DNA from: Arcuatula senhousia
Lineage: Eukaryota > Mollusca > Bivalvia > Mytilida > Mytilidae
Direction of reading: 5' to 3'
Assembly (NCBI GenBank): GCA_963971305.1
Contig: OZ020306.1
Location: 42,181,512 to 42,245,511, forward strand
Length of the DNA: 64,000 nucleotides
The stretch's first letter is position 1. The number at the start of each line of letters is the position of its first letter. This document shows, in pieces, positions 1 to 10,989 of the stretch. The notes beneath the pieces are model-generated. The model saw only the letters and a program-made list of their open reading frames with translations. It was not told where the DNA came from and did no database searches. Made by a program: the position numbers and the translations under genes.

Positions 1-1451
1 TTCAATAACAGAGGTTTAACAGCTGTCGACAGAGGGTAAAAATACCCCTACCCACCATATATTCATTCCAAAAGAAAACAATAGAAACTCCAAAACATTT
101 TATTGTGTACAATGAAAATAGTCAATAAGTATCTTAAAAATTATAATATAAAGTAAAATTTGCTACAAAGTTAGCATATAACCTTCGTTGCTAGGTAAAC
201 AAGTCCTTAGCAACCAAAAAGGCTAAATGAAAGTGAAAGTCGAGTTAAGCACAGAAATTAAATTTCAGGAAAATGGTAAAATTTAATATTATCTTTCATA
301 AAAAGCTTAAAGTGTTTATTTTTGAATGTTTTGTCACATTTTCTATTTTTTTTATTGAAGTTTGACCTTGAAATTATTTGCAACATATTGAAGAAGAGTT
401 ACTTCCCTTTGACCATTTTTGAAAATAAAAATAAGGATATGTGCATCTGGTGATTTTTTTTTAAACTTTGTACATTAAAATGTGTTCTTTCATTTGATAC
501 TATCAGAAATAGTTAGCTATCAAGGATATTTGTGAAATCAGAGGATATAACTTAGAATATTTCAATGAAATAATAAGTAAAGGGTGCAGTTAGGTTATCA
601 GTTACTCATGATTTGCTAGAACACCATAAGTCAGATTGCATTCAAACTTGGCAAAAAGTTTCTATTTGGTTTTGGCTTTCTAGCATTTAAATATGCTCAT
701 TTTTCCTTTCATTTGATAAATCACCAAAATACAGTACATTGCATGATTCTTAGGTGGACTGGCACTTAATCAGTGTAAGAAATACATGTTAGCAGTAGAA
801 AGCTGACTTATTCTATGTAGAAATATGTAGGTCTGTTAAAACTTTCATTTAAATGCATCAAGAATTCTATGATGTGGAGCTAGATCTACATTTGAAATGC
901 ATCAAGAATGTTATGATGTGGAGCTAGATCTACATTTGAAATGCATCAATAATTCTATGATGTGGAGCTAGATCTACATTTAAATGCATCAAGAATTCTA
1001 TTATGTGGAGCTAGATCTACATTTAAATGCATTAAGAATTCTATTATGTGGAGATAGATCTACATTGGCTCAGAAGTTTATTTCTAATACTGTTTAATGG
1101 CTCAGAATATCAAATATAGCTTTTGTTTTACCCATAAATACTCAAAATGCAAATAAAAGAACAAACTTAGAGTATTTCAATGCATCAGTCAAAATGAAAA
1201 TCAAAACAATCAACAATGTTCATGATGTTCATGATATTATTGGTTGTTGTTTTATTTGGTACATAAATTTAAACATAATGCATAGTACTTATGTACATAC
1301 ACGTATAATACACACATGTACACATTATGAAAAAAATATTATTTTAAAGGATAGAAAGTAAATGAACAAGAGAAGAAAATTTGTTTTGTTAAATTACAAA
1401 ATTGAATTCTGATGCAGATAACAGCTTATTTGTGCATATTGATAATTTTAG
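1..1451. other. Intronic DNA upstream of the first visible GPS2 exon
   Basis: No coding exon can be supported here. The stretch is AT-rich, with stops in all frames, and ends at a polypyrimidine-poor acceptor (TTTTAG) at 1451. Its only clear structure is the tandem repeat at about 840-1068. Because the exon at 1452 begins in the middle of the GPS2 coiled coil, this DNA should be an intron of the same gene, with the start codon left of the window. Confidence 0.6.
840..1068. repeat. Tandem repeat, ~48 bp unit, ~4.7 copies
   Basis: A unit of about 48 bp is repeated nearly five times. Each copy contains ATGCATCAAGAATTCTATG-like sequence followed by ATGTGGAGCTAGATCTACAT. Copies differ by single substitutions, and the last one decays at about 1068. 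The array lies in a GPS2 intron and has no coding potential that I can see. Confidence 0.9.
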
Positions 1452-4400
1452 ATTCAACAACTGGAGAAGAAATTAGAAGGTTTAAAGGCTGAAAAACATG
1501 AGCTTTTCTCACAGCTGAAGAAAGTTTTACACCAAGAAGACGAGACTCGGAAAAGAGCTCAAATCAAAGAACAGCAAAGGTACACTTGTGTAATTTGACG
1601 AAAAGTATAGCTCAAGTAGAAATAGAATTACTCTATGGAATCATTAGGATAAACATCTTTATTTTTATCTTGATAGGAGATACATTTGTACTAAAGATAA
1701 CTGAAAACATGACTCCAAACTGCATTAATAACACATTACATGTAGTTAAAAATTTGTATAATGGAATTATAAAACAGTGTATAGTATCACAAAAAATTTA
1801 AAAGCAGTTTATTTAAAAATAAAAATCCAAATTTGAACACAAAATATATTACAGGATAATACATGTATAATATTTGATATGAATTAGGCATTGCCTAACT
1901 GCAGGCACAGCATAATTATTAAAAAGACTTCATTTAAAATGAAAATGTAAAACAAAACAAACAAACAAACAAAAAAACCAAGAAATGTTTATAGCGAGCA
2001 TCGCAGATGCGAGCCCTACGGTATTGTGCATGTTTTGAGATGTGCCAGAAATATACTGACGATAAAACCGGAACAGGTTTACTTTTACGGAGTGAAAAAA
2101 ATAATAGGCACGGAGCAAGTAAAACAATGAACCATCTGGGCTTATAAAAAAATACAATATAATCTGTTATGCAAAAATAAAAAATAGAAATTCAAAAACA
2201 GTGATAAAACCCCCATTCATCCACTTGTTATTTTTTACACACAGTTTTTTATTCAAACACCATTCGGTCTTTTCCGCTGAAAAACGATTTTCCGGAAATG
2301 ACCGAGCTAGCTTTTGGCAACATCGTCCCATTGACTAGTCATACCAAATGCATGATACTGACCAAGCTTTGTTAAATTCTAAGTAAGATAAAAATTAAGA
2401 AATACATAAATTAACTGAACAAACCCTACTCCTAATAATAAATAAAAGGTTCTTACCTGAAAATGAAAGAAGAGTCCCATCCTGTGGGGTTTCACCCACT
2501 TTGGCCACTTTCCTGAGTCCCGCATGCTATTTTTACTTTACCGCTTTTTCCGCCAGGTTCTTAATGTACCTTCTGTTACCAATGCGTCATATAAAACACT
2601 GATACTCAGAAAATCTCACAAAACCTGACAGAATCTGAATGTTGTTTTGGTCTGCTGAAGAAGTGCGAAATACTCTGACAAGGAAATGACGTCACGTCAT
2701 CATAAAGGGAAAATTTCGTCCCCGCTAAATGTCGTCCCAGAATGTTACAGGATTTATTATTTGCACAAATAATAAATTGAATTTTAAATAAGTAGTTATT
2801 GATCCCAGATATTTTAACAACAACTTTCTCGAGAGTGCATATGATTTGGGTTGGGTTGGGGGGGTGGGGGGGGGGGGTAGGGGGTGGGGGTGGTGTCAGA
2901 CTTTGCTAATTCCTTTTTTAAAAGTTCCCTCTTTACGTTACACTTAGCCAGTCGAGCACATGGATTTATTTTTGAAAGGTTTATAGATTTTCGATGCTCG
3001 CTAAAAAGGCAGGGCCTTAATCATATTACTGGATTGTCATGAAACTTCTTACAAATGCTCCAATTTTATTTTTGGGAATTGACGCTATTACTCTGTGGTT
3101 GACTCTGAAAATGGCGCTTATGAGCATGTGATGTTTCACTCCAAGTTTTGAATAATGACGTTGACAATATTTGCCTCATTAAAATGCAGTATACACAAGT
3201 TAATGAAAAGCACAAATAAATTATGTTGCTAGTAAATATTTTCCCCATTATTTAAAAACAAATTACTGACTTTTAAAAACACAATATTTTTTTGAACATT
3301 TTGAAGGATATGATTAAAAATTCACACAGCACCTGTAACTTTGAAAAGCATATCTGGACCATGAAAAATCCATATCAACATAAGGCAAATTTTAACTGGG
3401 AACATGCTTAAGAGCTCTCCACACTCGGGGGCATTTTGCACCTGCTGCATTACTAAAGTTTTCCTGAGATTGCCTCTTTGAATCATTCCTGTATTCTTTT
3501 CTAACAAATAGATGTTATCAGTTTTTGTGAAATTTGTTCTTGACTTGTATTTACACAAATACAGCTCAATCAACTCAACATTTATTTTGTAAATTCAACA
3601 AATTCGCCGGACCAGGGTAAAATTTGCCCGTTTTCTGCCGTTTTGATCTGGCAGACTAGCATATTTCACATAGACTGTGTTATTTAAAAAAAGTTTAGAA
3701 CCCTTGTTTTGTCATTAAAGAAATAAATGCTGTAAGGACAACTAGAAAATAAACAAATGTTGTACAACAAGGTTTGTAATACTATAGTTCATGTGTTAAA
3801 AACCCAAGAACTATATTTGTCTAATTTAGTACTTATACCAATCATTTGGTCTTATTTCAGTGATATGATGAACATCCAGCAAGCCTACCCAACCCACATA
3901 CCAGTATCAAGTCACAACATGCTAACAATGCAGACAGTATCAGGCAGACCTACCCTGTATAGACCTCAACAACCCATGATTCCAGTAAGCCATGTAAGTA
4001 AGGCCTAAGACTTCAACATGCTAAAAATGCTGACAGTATCTGGCAGGCCCCGCCATATAGGCCTCAACAACCCATGATTCCAGTTAGCCATGTAAGTAAG
4101 GCCTAAGGCTTCAACATTAGTCTAAAATTCTTATTAACAACGAGACAGTATCGAGCTGACCTATCCTATATAGGACCGAGCAACCTGTGATTCATATATG
4201 TCATGTAAGTAAGGCCTAAGGCTACAACCTTAGTCCAAAGTCATGCTAACAAATTTAATGTAGCTAGTACCAGGCAAGCTACCCTGTAAAGGCATCAGCA
4301 GGTTTCTAGCTTACATGTAGCCCAAACATAAAATTAACACTTCACTATCAAGAAATAAATTAATTAGCTGTATATTACTACATGTTATTATGTATTATTC

Positions 4401-7400
4401 ATTTTTCAGCAAATGACAATAAAGAGACCCCACAGTCCTTCACCACCACCCTCTTCTGTTTATCAGCAGTATCCAGACTCTAAAATGATGCAGCCATCGG
4501 CTCCCAAATACCCACACCACTCACAACCTGCAGAATATAGTAAGTATAGTCATAATCTAAAATGATGCAGCCATCGGCTCCTAAATACCCACACCACTCA
4601 CAAACAGCAGAATATTGTGAGTATATTTATCTTCATTTTAACTGTGGTAGCCATCAGCTCCTGAATGAGCACTAAGCCTATTTATCCAATGCATAAATTA
4701 ATTAAAAAAAAAATTGCCATATTGATTGAGGTCTGACAAGCTAACAGTTTTAACTATGAAATTTGTATGCAAGTTGTAGAAGTGCTACTACCTTCTACAA
4801 TATTATATGCTTCTACCCTTTGTCCTATGAACTATGTACATGTCATTTGTTTTGGGAGAATTTTACTTTTGTAAACATGGATTGTTTACAAGTACATGGC
4901 ATTAGACAAATGTTCATAAAAACTTCATATGGGAGACACATTTGTATATGATAAATTATACATATCTTACCTTGAAGTGACAGATATTCTTAAAGTTGCA
5001 ATACAATCAATAACAGCTCTAGAATTCCAGTTAAAATATAAAACACAATTAATAAATTGATTAATAATGATCACATTTAAGACAAATTCTTCATGTTGTG
5101 TAATTGTATTATACCATCATGACTATGTACATAGTGTATTTACATCATCCGTAACCTAAATAGTTCCCTTGATTTGTTTTGTTGTAATGAACAATTTCCA
5201 CGGTATGATACATTTTATATTTGCTTTCATTCCAGAATCTAATACTTATCCTGGCCATACACAAGCAAGTCAGGTGACATACACCAGTAAACCAGCAGGG
5301 CATGCATACCAGACTCCAGCGGGGATTTATTCTGGGACAAAATCACCAGGAAAAAGTTACCCAACATCACAATCAGCTTTCACATCCTATTCTAATCACT
5401 TTGCCCATCAACAACAGAAGCAGTTACAGGAAGGGTATGCTGGTTATCCCAGAATGCAACAGCCATCAGGTGATTTGCTGAATGTTATATAAAATGGAAA
5501 TTCAGAAAAATAAATTTTAAAAAAAGATTGAAGTTGCTTGGTTCTCTCCTTCAGAAAATATTTGGGAGATTGAATCGTCTTGTTGATCAGTTTGTTCTTC
5601 AGCTTGATGCAATTTGATGAAACTTTATACACACAAAAACTTCATATGACCTGAGTAACCTTGTTATCAAAAGCTAGATTAAAAGTAAATACTACATGTA
5701 TGCTATTGTTAACTACTGTCTGTAAAGGGTAGTCTGGAGAATGGAAAAATCAAAAATATATTTTTTTTAAATAATTTAGCTTTAATTTGTTTACATAATC
5801 TTATTAGTATCAAAAAGACGTAGTTAAAAAATATAACAACTTTACAGAAAGTTCAATACATTTCCTAAAAATTCAGATATTTGCAAGCCTATGGGGATTT
5901 CCCATTGTAAAAAAATTACGGGAAAAATTGTCAATTTCTATTGTGACGTCATATGACGTCAAAGTGCACTCCCAGATGTAAACAAAAACAAGTTGATCAC
6001 AAAATTTCTCTGTGATTTGAATGATATTCTACAATTGTACAAAAAAGTGATTATTGACAATTTGGCATCCCCAAATATGGCTGCCATTTACAATGGAAAA
6101 ACTAGGGGGCAAAGTGATTTTGCTTCATTTATCTAAGAGGTAAGCCATTTCTTTATTCTTTTTTGTGAATTTAGTTACGTTTTCTTGCAAAGATAAAAAT
6201 GGCAAACATTTCAAAGGTTCTAGCAACAACATGAAGAAAAAATTTAAGAATTTCTGTTCTCCAGACTACCCTTTACAGACAGTAGTAAATTACATGTCCA
6301 GATATGTTATTTACAAAAAAAGTCAGTAGGTTCCTAAAATTAAAACTGACCACCCTATATGACCCACTCACTGAGCCCAGTTGAAGATCTGCATTAAGAA
6401 ATTCATCACTCTCAAAACTCATCATGCTCATGGGGTTTATATTAGACACGTTTAGTCAACAACAAAAACAAATACACAGTTTTCTTTATTCAGCTTCATT
6501 ACAGTTCTACTCAGTTTCAATGGACTTTGATGTTTAGTTATGTTCCTTTGCTAATGTGTTTATTCTACTGTTTTAGGTTACATGGCTCCTTCACATGGTT
6601 CTTTACAACAACAGTTAGAACATGCAAATCAAAAGGCAGGTTTTAATGATGAAAATAAATACAAAATGCAGCAGGTTTGTATCAGTAAACAAAATCTTAT
6701 CTCTGGTAATGTACATGTCTATTTTGCTGCTATGCCATGCCAATTGTCTGGTAAAAAATATGTTATGAAAAAAAAGTTATTGTCAATAAAACAGGTTAAT
6801 TTCTTATGTTATATACTGTGGTTTCATTATTATTTGTGGCGTTTCAATTTTCGTGGTTTTCATGAGTTGCCTTTATCCATGAAAATTGATGCCCCACGAA
6901 AAGTAAATTTAAAATTAATTGTATGCTGCAGTCTTCAATACTAAGAATTTAAGAATCCACGAACTGATGCTTCTTCATCAAACCACAAAAAATTGGTACC
7001 CATGAAAATAAATGAATCCACAGTACGCATATATAAAGGAGTAACCTGTCATCAGCAGCATTTGAATTACAATCATTTGAGGTCCAGAAAATAAGACACT
7101 TTTATTTTGTGACTTGTATATTTGGGGATGTATGTCATGTATGTGTTTGTGAAATTCAAATATCTTTCTGTAACATATGGTATTGCATGTAACACTGTCT
7201 AAACTAATTAAGGCAAATTTGACTAATGATGTAGACAATACATGTAATGAGATGTGGAATAATTGTATGCGACACAACCTAAATAATCAAACAGCAATTT
7301 ATAAAATCCGCAATGGAAGACAGTGAGCAGTCACTGTCTTAAACAAGACCTATGGATACTTCTTGTCGTCTTGCATTGGCCCAAAATTGATACAATACAT

Positions 7401-9946
7401 AAGATTCAATACCAATCCCAAAAGTATCACTTAGTTTACCTAAAAACTTTTTAAAAATTAACTTAAAACCAAACATTGAGAATATCTACCATGTACATTA
7501 CAAGGATCAAAATAAATCTGATGTTCAAACAATTTTCATTTATACAATCAAGAACTTCAGAAAAAATATTAAATTTTAGTGTTCAGAAATTTACTCTCTT
7601 CTAGTATAAATGCCTCGATTATACCATTATCTGGCCTAGGCCTGGACTTGCAGTTTCTTTTGAGTGCTCTGACTTTCTATGCCAATAAAACTGACAACCA
7701 TCGTTAAACTCATATGCATTAGATTTTTTGTGAAACTAACATATAATCACTCCATCTTGAATACCTTTTGATCATTTCTTTGTTATTACAGCAGCAGCAG
7801 ATCCGCCCTATAGCAGGACAGGCTCCTCAGGGTATGATGCATCCACAGATACAGCTTCAACAACCTCCACAAAAGGTACACAACTGTGATAGTTTATTTA
7901 CTCTTAACATTGAAAATTTTGTTTGGTGTTTTTTTATGCCCTATCTACGAAAGTAGGGGGGCATATCATTTTCAATCCATCTGTCCATCCTAAATGTTGC
8001 ATGATGGGGCATCATATCTTTTGGACATTTACTTGTTTATTTGCTTTATAAATATCATAAAAAAATATCAATGGGAAAAGCTGTTTCATAAAAACATCAC
8101 TCAACAATAATTTCCGTGTATAAAATATCTATAGCATATAGCTATAGCAGATTCAAAGAAAATGTCTTTCATCTTATGTTCAGGTTTGAAAAAACTATAA
8201 AGAATTACAGAATAGAACAATAAAACAATATTTACTATCAGAATTGGTTTAAACAGAGATAGAAAACAGAATGCAAATGCTTTAAAAAAAAAGTAAATTC
8301 TTTCACCAAAATTGCAATGTCATGAATGTCAGAACATCATAGTAAATAGGGGACCTGGATGGCCGAGTGGTCTAAGGGGCTGATTTAAATACCACACAAT
8401 CAATCACTATTCAATTACCTAAACAGGTGTTTTGAGTCTTACTTAGATGCATGTGTGCTATTAGGTTTGTCAATCACCTGCCTAAGGTCGATGGTCTCCT
8501 CTTGGTACTTAAGTTTCCTGCATCTTTAAAACTGATAGCCCTATATGACCCATTTGCCCAAAAAGGGCATTTAAACGCAATACTCAAAAAGTTCTTTTAG
8601 ATATGCACCACTTATTTCAATCTGTATCCCTTTTAGGGCAGTATAGTAACAGGTTATTCAGCTAGAGGACAAGCACCTCAACAATCGACAGCTACTCCAC
8701 AGGTGAGGTGTTCTTTTAAACTTCAAATTATTAAACTTGTTTTTTAATTTTCACATGTAAGCTCATAGAGCAATTAACTTCTACACATGGTCACATTGTA
8801 ATATTTTTTCTGGTTATCCTTCATTGATTTTTTCCAGATTTCATAGAGTTGAAAAATCAGGGTAATAAAATGGTCAATGTTGAGGGGCAGGGGGGAGTGG
8901 AAATAATTTTCCTAACCAATTTCCCAGCAACTGCTTATCACAGCCTCTGGATATTCAATATGCAGCATCAGTACAGGGTTCCATACTGCAGAATTTCATT
9001 TCTGGTCTGTTCCTCACCTACTTCCTATTTGAGAAAATCTGGCCATTTTTTACTTGCCTGGTCAGATTTTAATATTTATTTTAGAACTTACTAGTCAATT
9101 ATTTTATAGCCAAACAACTAGTAAATGAAAATTGCAAAGTTGCAACATCACCAGGCAGAAAACTGACTGAACAGATATTTACATGTAGTTGATCTTAGTC
9201 TTGAACAATATTGGATTTGATATCAATAAACGATAATGAGATGTGGAATAAGTGTACATGACGCATCCTACATAAACAAGCAATTAAAATATCAGATCCA
9301 CTATCTATCAGCCTTCAGTGTGACCAGTGGTCACTGCTCCATGTCTTGAATTGGCCCTATATTAATAATATAATACAGAAGATTCAACAGCAACCCTAAA
9401 ATGAGGGTCGGTAGGACCTTTTGCGGGACAGCGGGAAAGCCCATTTATTTCAACGGGAATTCGGGAAAACCCTTAATGGGAACGGGATTTAGCTATTTTC
9501 ATTTTTCGGGATGCGGGAATCACACATTTATTTTCGCGGGTATCCGGGATTTCTTGTTTTATTTGCCGGGACTTCGGGATCATACCCCCTCCTACCCCCC
9601 CCCCTAAAATTATCAGCAAAATTCAAAACAATGATCAACTAATGCTAAGGAATTATTGAACCTTTTTGAATTTACCCATAAAATTTAATTAACAGATCTA
9701 AATTTTTTTACAGCACATTTGAGACTTTGTTTAAGCAAAATCTTTTTTTTTCAGAATTACCCTCCACAACAGTCACAGGTACGACAGTTGACAGGTCAAC
9801 CAATGACTGGCCAGCCTATGACAGGTCAGCCAATGACAGCACAGCCCATGACAGGACAACCAATGACTGGTCAACCAATGACAGGCCAGCCAATGACAGC
9901 ACAACAAATGGGAGGACAGCATCCTTCAAGACCCCCTTATTACTAA
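1452..9946 (+). CDS. GPS2: GPS2 (G protein pathway suppressor 2), 3' eight exons, 5' end missing
   Basis: GPS2 is a nuclear subunit of the NCoR/SMRT-HDAC3-TBL1 corepressor complex. Exons read by splice sites and phase: 1452-1579, 3861-3993, 4410-4539, 5236-5469, 6577-6674, 7792-7875, 8637-8702 and 9755-9946 (TAA at 9944). Phases join without a break. Two anchors support the identity. The first exon encodes a charged coiled-coil segment with KHELFSQLKKVLHQE, matching the helix of vertebrate GPS2 that binds TBL1/SMRT. The exon at 6577 encodes LQQQLEHANQKAGFND, matching the conserved QMEHANQQTGF motif. The rest is rich in Pro, Gln, Ser and Tyr, as expected for the disordered C-terminal half. The last exon ends in seven MTGQP/MTAQP-type repeats and PPYY-stop, which differs from the vertebrate tail. 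The N-terminal ~60-70 residues are outside the window. The GPS2 call is firm; exact exon edges are predictions. Confidence 0.9.
2227..2895. other. Intronic repeat-like DNA ending in a G-tract
   Basis: This is part of the 2.3 kb GPS2 intron between 1579 and 3861. It contains CpG-bearing, repeat-like sequence with no supported exon, a GACGTCACGTCA motif near 2687, and a run of G-tracts at 2848-2894 (GGG TT GGG TT GGGGGGG and longer). The G-tracts could form a G-quadruplex on the plus strand and therefore in the pre-mRNA. No open frame here resembles a known protein. Confidence 0.5.
3916..4310 (+). repeat. Decaying tandem duplications of a GPS2 exon end with its splice donor
   Basis: The 3' part of the exon ending at 3993, plus its donor GTAAGTAAGG, recurs at about 4015-4101 and 4130-4216, with a more decayed fourth copy at about 4249-4310. 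The second and third copies keep the donor (GT at about 4092 and 4205), but frame and sequence are drifting. Only the first copy continues the GPS2 reading frame. Confidence 0.8.
4553..4626 (+). repeat. Partial duplicate of the GPS2 exon ending at 4539
   Basis: The last ~65 bp of the exon at 4410-4539 are repeated almost exactly just inside the following intron, ending with an alternative donor GTGAGT at 4617. It looks like a recent local duplication of an exon end and its splice site. Confidence 0.8.
5712..6286. mobile_element. MITE-like element with 30 bp terminal inverted repeats
   Basis: The ends at 5712-5741 and 6257-6286 are exact inverted copies over 30 bp (ACTACTGTCTGTAAAGGGTA and onward). 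The 575 bp between them has no transposase frame, so this is a non-autonomous DNA transposon. Counting the outer A as flank, the borders read TTAA on the left and TAAA on the right, suggesting a mutated TTAA target duplication. The interior carries a double CRE-like palindrome at 5944-5961. It lies in the GPS2 intron between 5469 and 6577. Confidence 0.85.
6814..7025. mobile_element. Short MITE with TACTGTGG ends
   Basis: A 212 bp segment bounded by TACTGTGGTTTCATT on the left and the inverted AATGAATCCACAGTA on the right. The interior alternates TTCGTGG and CCACGAA motifs, so the whole element can fold back. It resembles a MITE family I recognise from bivalve genomes. It sits in the GPS2 intron after the exon at 6674. 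Confidence 0.75.
7240..7410 (+). repeat. Dispersed repeat family R5, copy 1
   Basis: This stretch, containing GAGATGTGGAATAA, a CGACACAACCTA-like segment, a cluster of CACTG motifs and ATAAGATTCAA, reappears at about 9235-9400 in the same orientation and at about 11375-11600 inverted. Three diverged copies within 4.5 kb show a moderately repetitive family. No protein or terminal repeats are apparent. Confidence 0.7.
7792..7800 (+). promoter_or_regulatory. Tandem NAGNAG splice acceptor
   Basis: The acceptor of GPS2 exon 7792-7875 is followed by CAGCAGCAG, giving four consecutive AG sites in one frame. Alternative use would add or remove one to three glutamines without shifting the frame. Confidence 0.6.
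7935..8020 (+). repeat. Hairpin-ended repeat fragment
   Basis: A 31 bp interrupted palindrome at 7935-7965 has stem TATGCCC/GGGCATA, an inner stem CTAC/GTAG and loop GAAA. It is followed by CCATCTGTCCATCC-type sequence. This end structure resembles a common bivalve repeat and the hairpin ends seen at 31228, 33573 and 35425 in this window. Confidence 0.6.
8346..8545 (+). mobile_element. tRNA-derived SINE (Leu/Ser-like head)
   Basis: The head reads GGATGGCCGAGTGGTCTAAG, which matches the 5' half of a class II tRNA with the polymerase III box A TGGCCGAGTGG at 8360-8370. A degenerate box-B-like GGTCGATGGTCTCC follows at about 8487. There is no intact tRNA cloverleaf, so this is a SINE or tRNA pseudogene, not a working tRNA gene. 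It lies in a GPS2 intron. Confidence 0.6.
9235..9400 (+). repeat. Dispersed repeat family R5, copy 2
   Basis: Second copy of the family described at 7240-7410, sharing the GAGATGTGGAATAA start, the CACTG cluster and the ACAGAAGATTCAAC end. It runs directly into the G-rich block at about 9405-9600. Confidence 0.7.
9405..9605 (+). repeat. G-rich block built of CGGGA motifs
   Basis: About 200 bp in which GCGGGA, ACGGGA, TCGGGA and CCGGGA recur at least a dozen times with irregular spacing, ending in a C run. Composition departs sharply from the AT-rich surroundings. It lies in the last GPS2 intron, 150 bp before the terminal exon. It contains no coding signal I can support. Confidence 0.6.
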
Positions 9947-10670
9947 TACATTGTTGTCTTGAACATTTAGATATTGTTTTATCAGATAAATGTTTAGGTT
10001 GTGATGGTGGTGTAAATTAAAGCAGTTAAAAGCTGCAAAAAAGTGAATTCTCAGACATTTGTGTATTCAGTAAAAAAACGTGTTAAGAATGTTAATTGCT
10101 AAGACTGTGAATTCGGGTGTAAAGAAAAAAAATATGCCCTCAACAAGTACTGGCATTTGCAGTATTTTTGTATTTTATGTGCAGCTTTCTGAAATTAAGC
10201 TGTCAAACAATTGTTGGTAGTTTGAATGTTATAAAATATAACAATAACATGCTATAAAATATTGAAAAGACAGTTAAATGTCAACAAATGGTTAAAAGAA
10301 ATTCCCTGCTTTCCTATCTATTGTGTACATAGCATTGCCTTTCGGATATATATTTCTAACTAGATATTTTTTAAACCACATTTATGTTTAACTACCTATG
10401 TTAGAGGTGAAAAGTTATATTTCAAGTTTGCTTTACAATTTAAAATCAGGAGATTTGTGTTTTAAAAATTTATAAAAAAAAATTGTAATCTATCCATCTG
10501 TTAACTCTTAATTTGTGTTTTACACATGTATTGTACTAAGTAAAAGTGCTTTGATTTATATTGAGATCTTGAATGGACCCCAATTTGTAGTTACTAATAT
10601 ATTGTTTATTGATATTGTATATTGTTGTTATGGGCCTGTAAGAAATAAAGAAAATCTATGAAAACGGATT
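9947..10670 (+). terminator. GPS2 3' UTR and poly(A) signal
   Basis: After the stop at 9944-9946 an AT-rich untranslated stretch leads to AATAAA at 10644-10649, followed by a T-rich segment around 10668-10690. This would be the natural cleavage region. No open frame of note lies in it. Confidence 0.65.
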
Positions 10671-10824
10671 GTTTTATTACTTGTGTTTAAAACACAGTTG
10701 TGACATCAAAATTTATTGTCTATCCATATTGGGTCAATAACATGAAGGATTTGACATCTTGTTAGGGCCAGAAATGGATTGGTCTTGTTTGAAACACATG
10801 TTTATACAAAGTTTGAAATTTGGC

Positions 10825-10900
10825 GTTGTACATTTATCAAAATCATTTCAGTATGTGGATCGTGTCTTTCTGGCACATATTCCATATTCTTTCGTATTTA
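10825..10900 (+). repeat. Dispersed repeat with TGGATCGTGTCTTTCTGGCA motif
   Basis: The sequence around 10855-10900, TGTGGATCGTGTCTTTCTGG followed by CACATATTCCATATTCTTTC, recurs at about 20038-20090 and 29490-29540 with few changes. It is a dispersed element of unknown class in intergenic and intronic DNA. Confidence 0.65.
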
Positions 10901-10989
10901 ATTTTATTATTTGATGGTAAGATTGTTACAATAAATAGTATAGAGTATAGAGTATAGGTCGTTTATAATTTTGATGAAAATCCAACAAA

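Noticed and set aside
8346..8430. Functional tRNA-Leu or tRNA-Ser gene
   Set aside because: Only the 5' half with box A is tRNA-like; the anticodon arm, box B and acceptor pairing are not intact. Treated as a SINE head.
9727..10020. Alternative 97-codon frame over the GPS2 last exon
   Set aside because: It is a shifted reading of the same 15 bp repeats; the GPS2 frame joins upstream exons in phase and this one does not.
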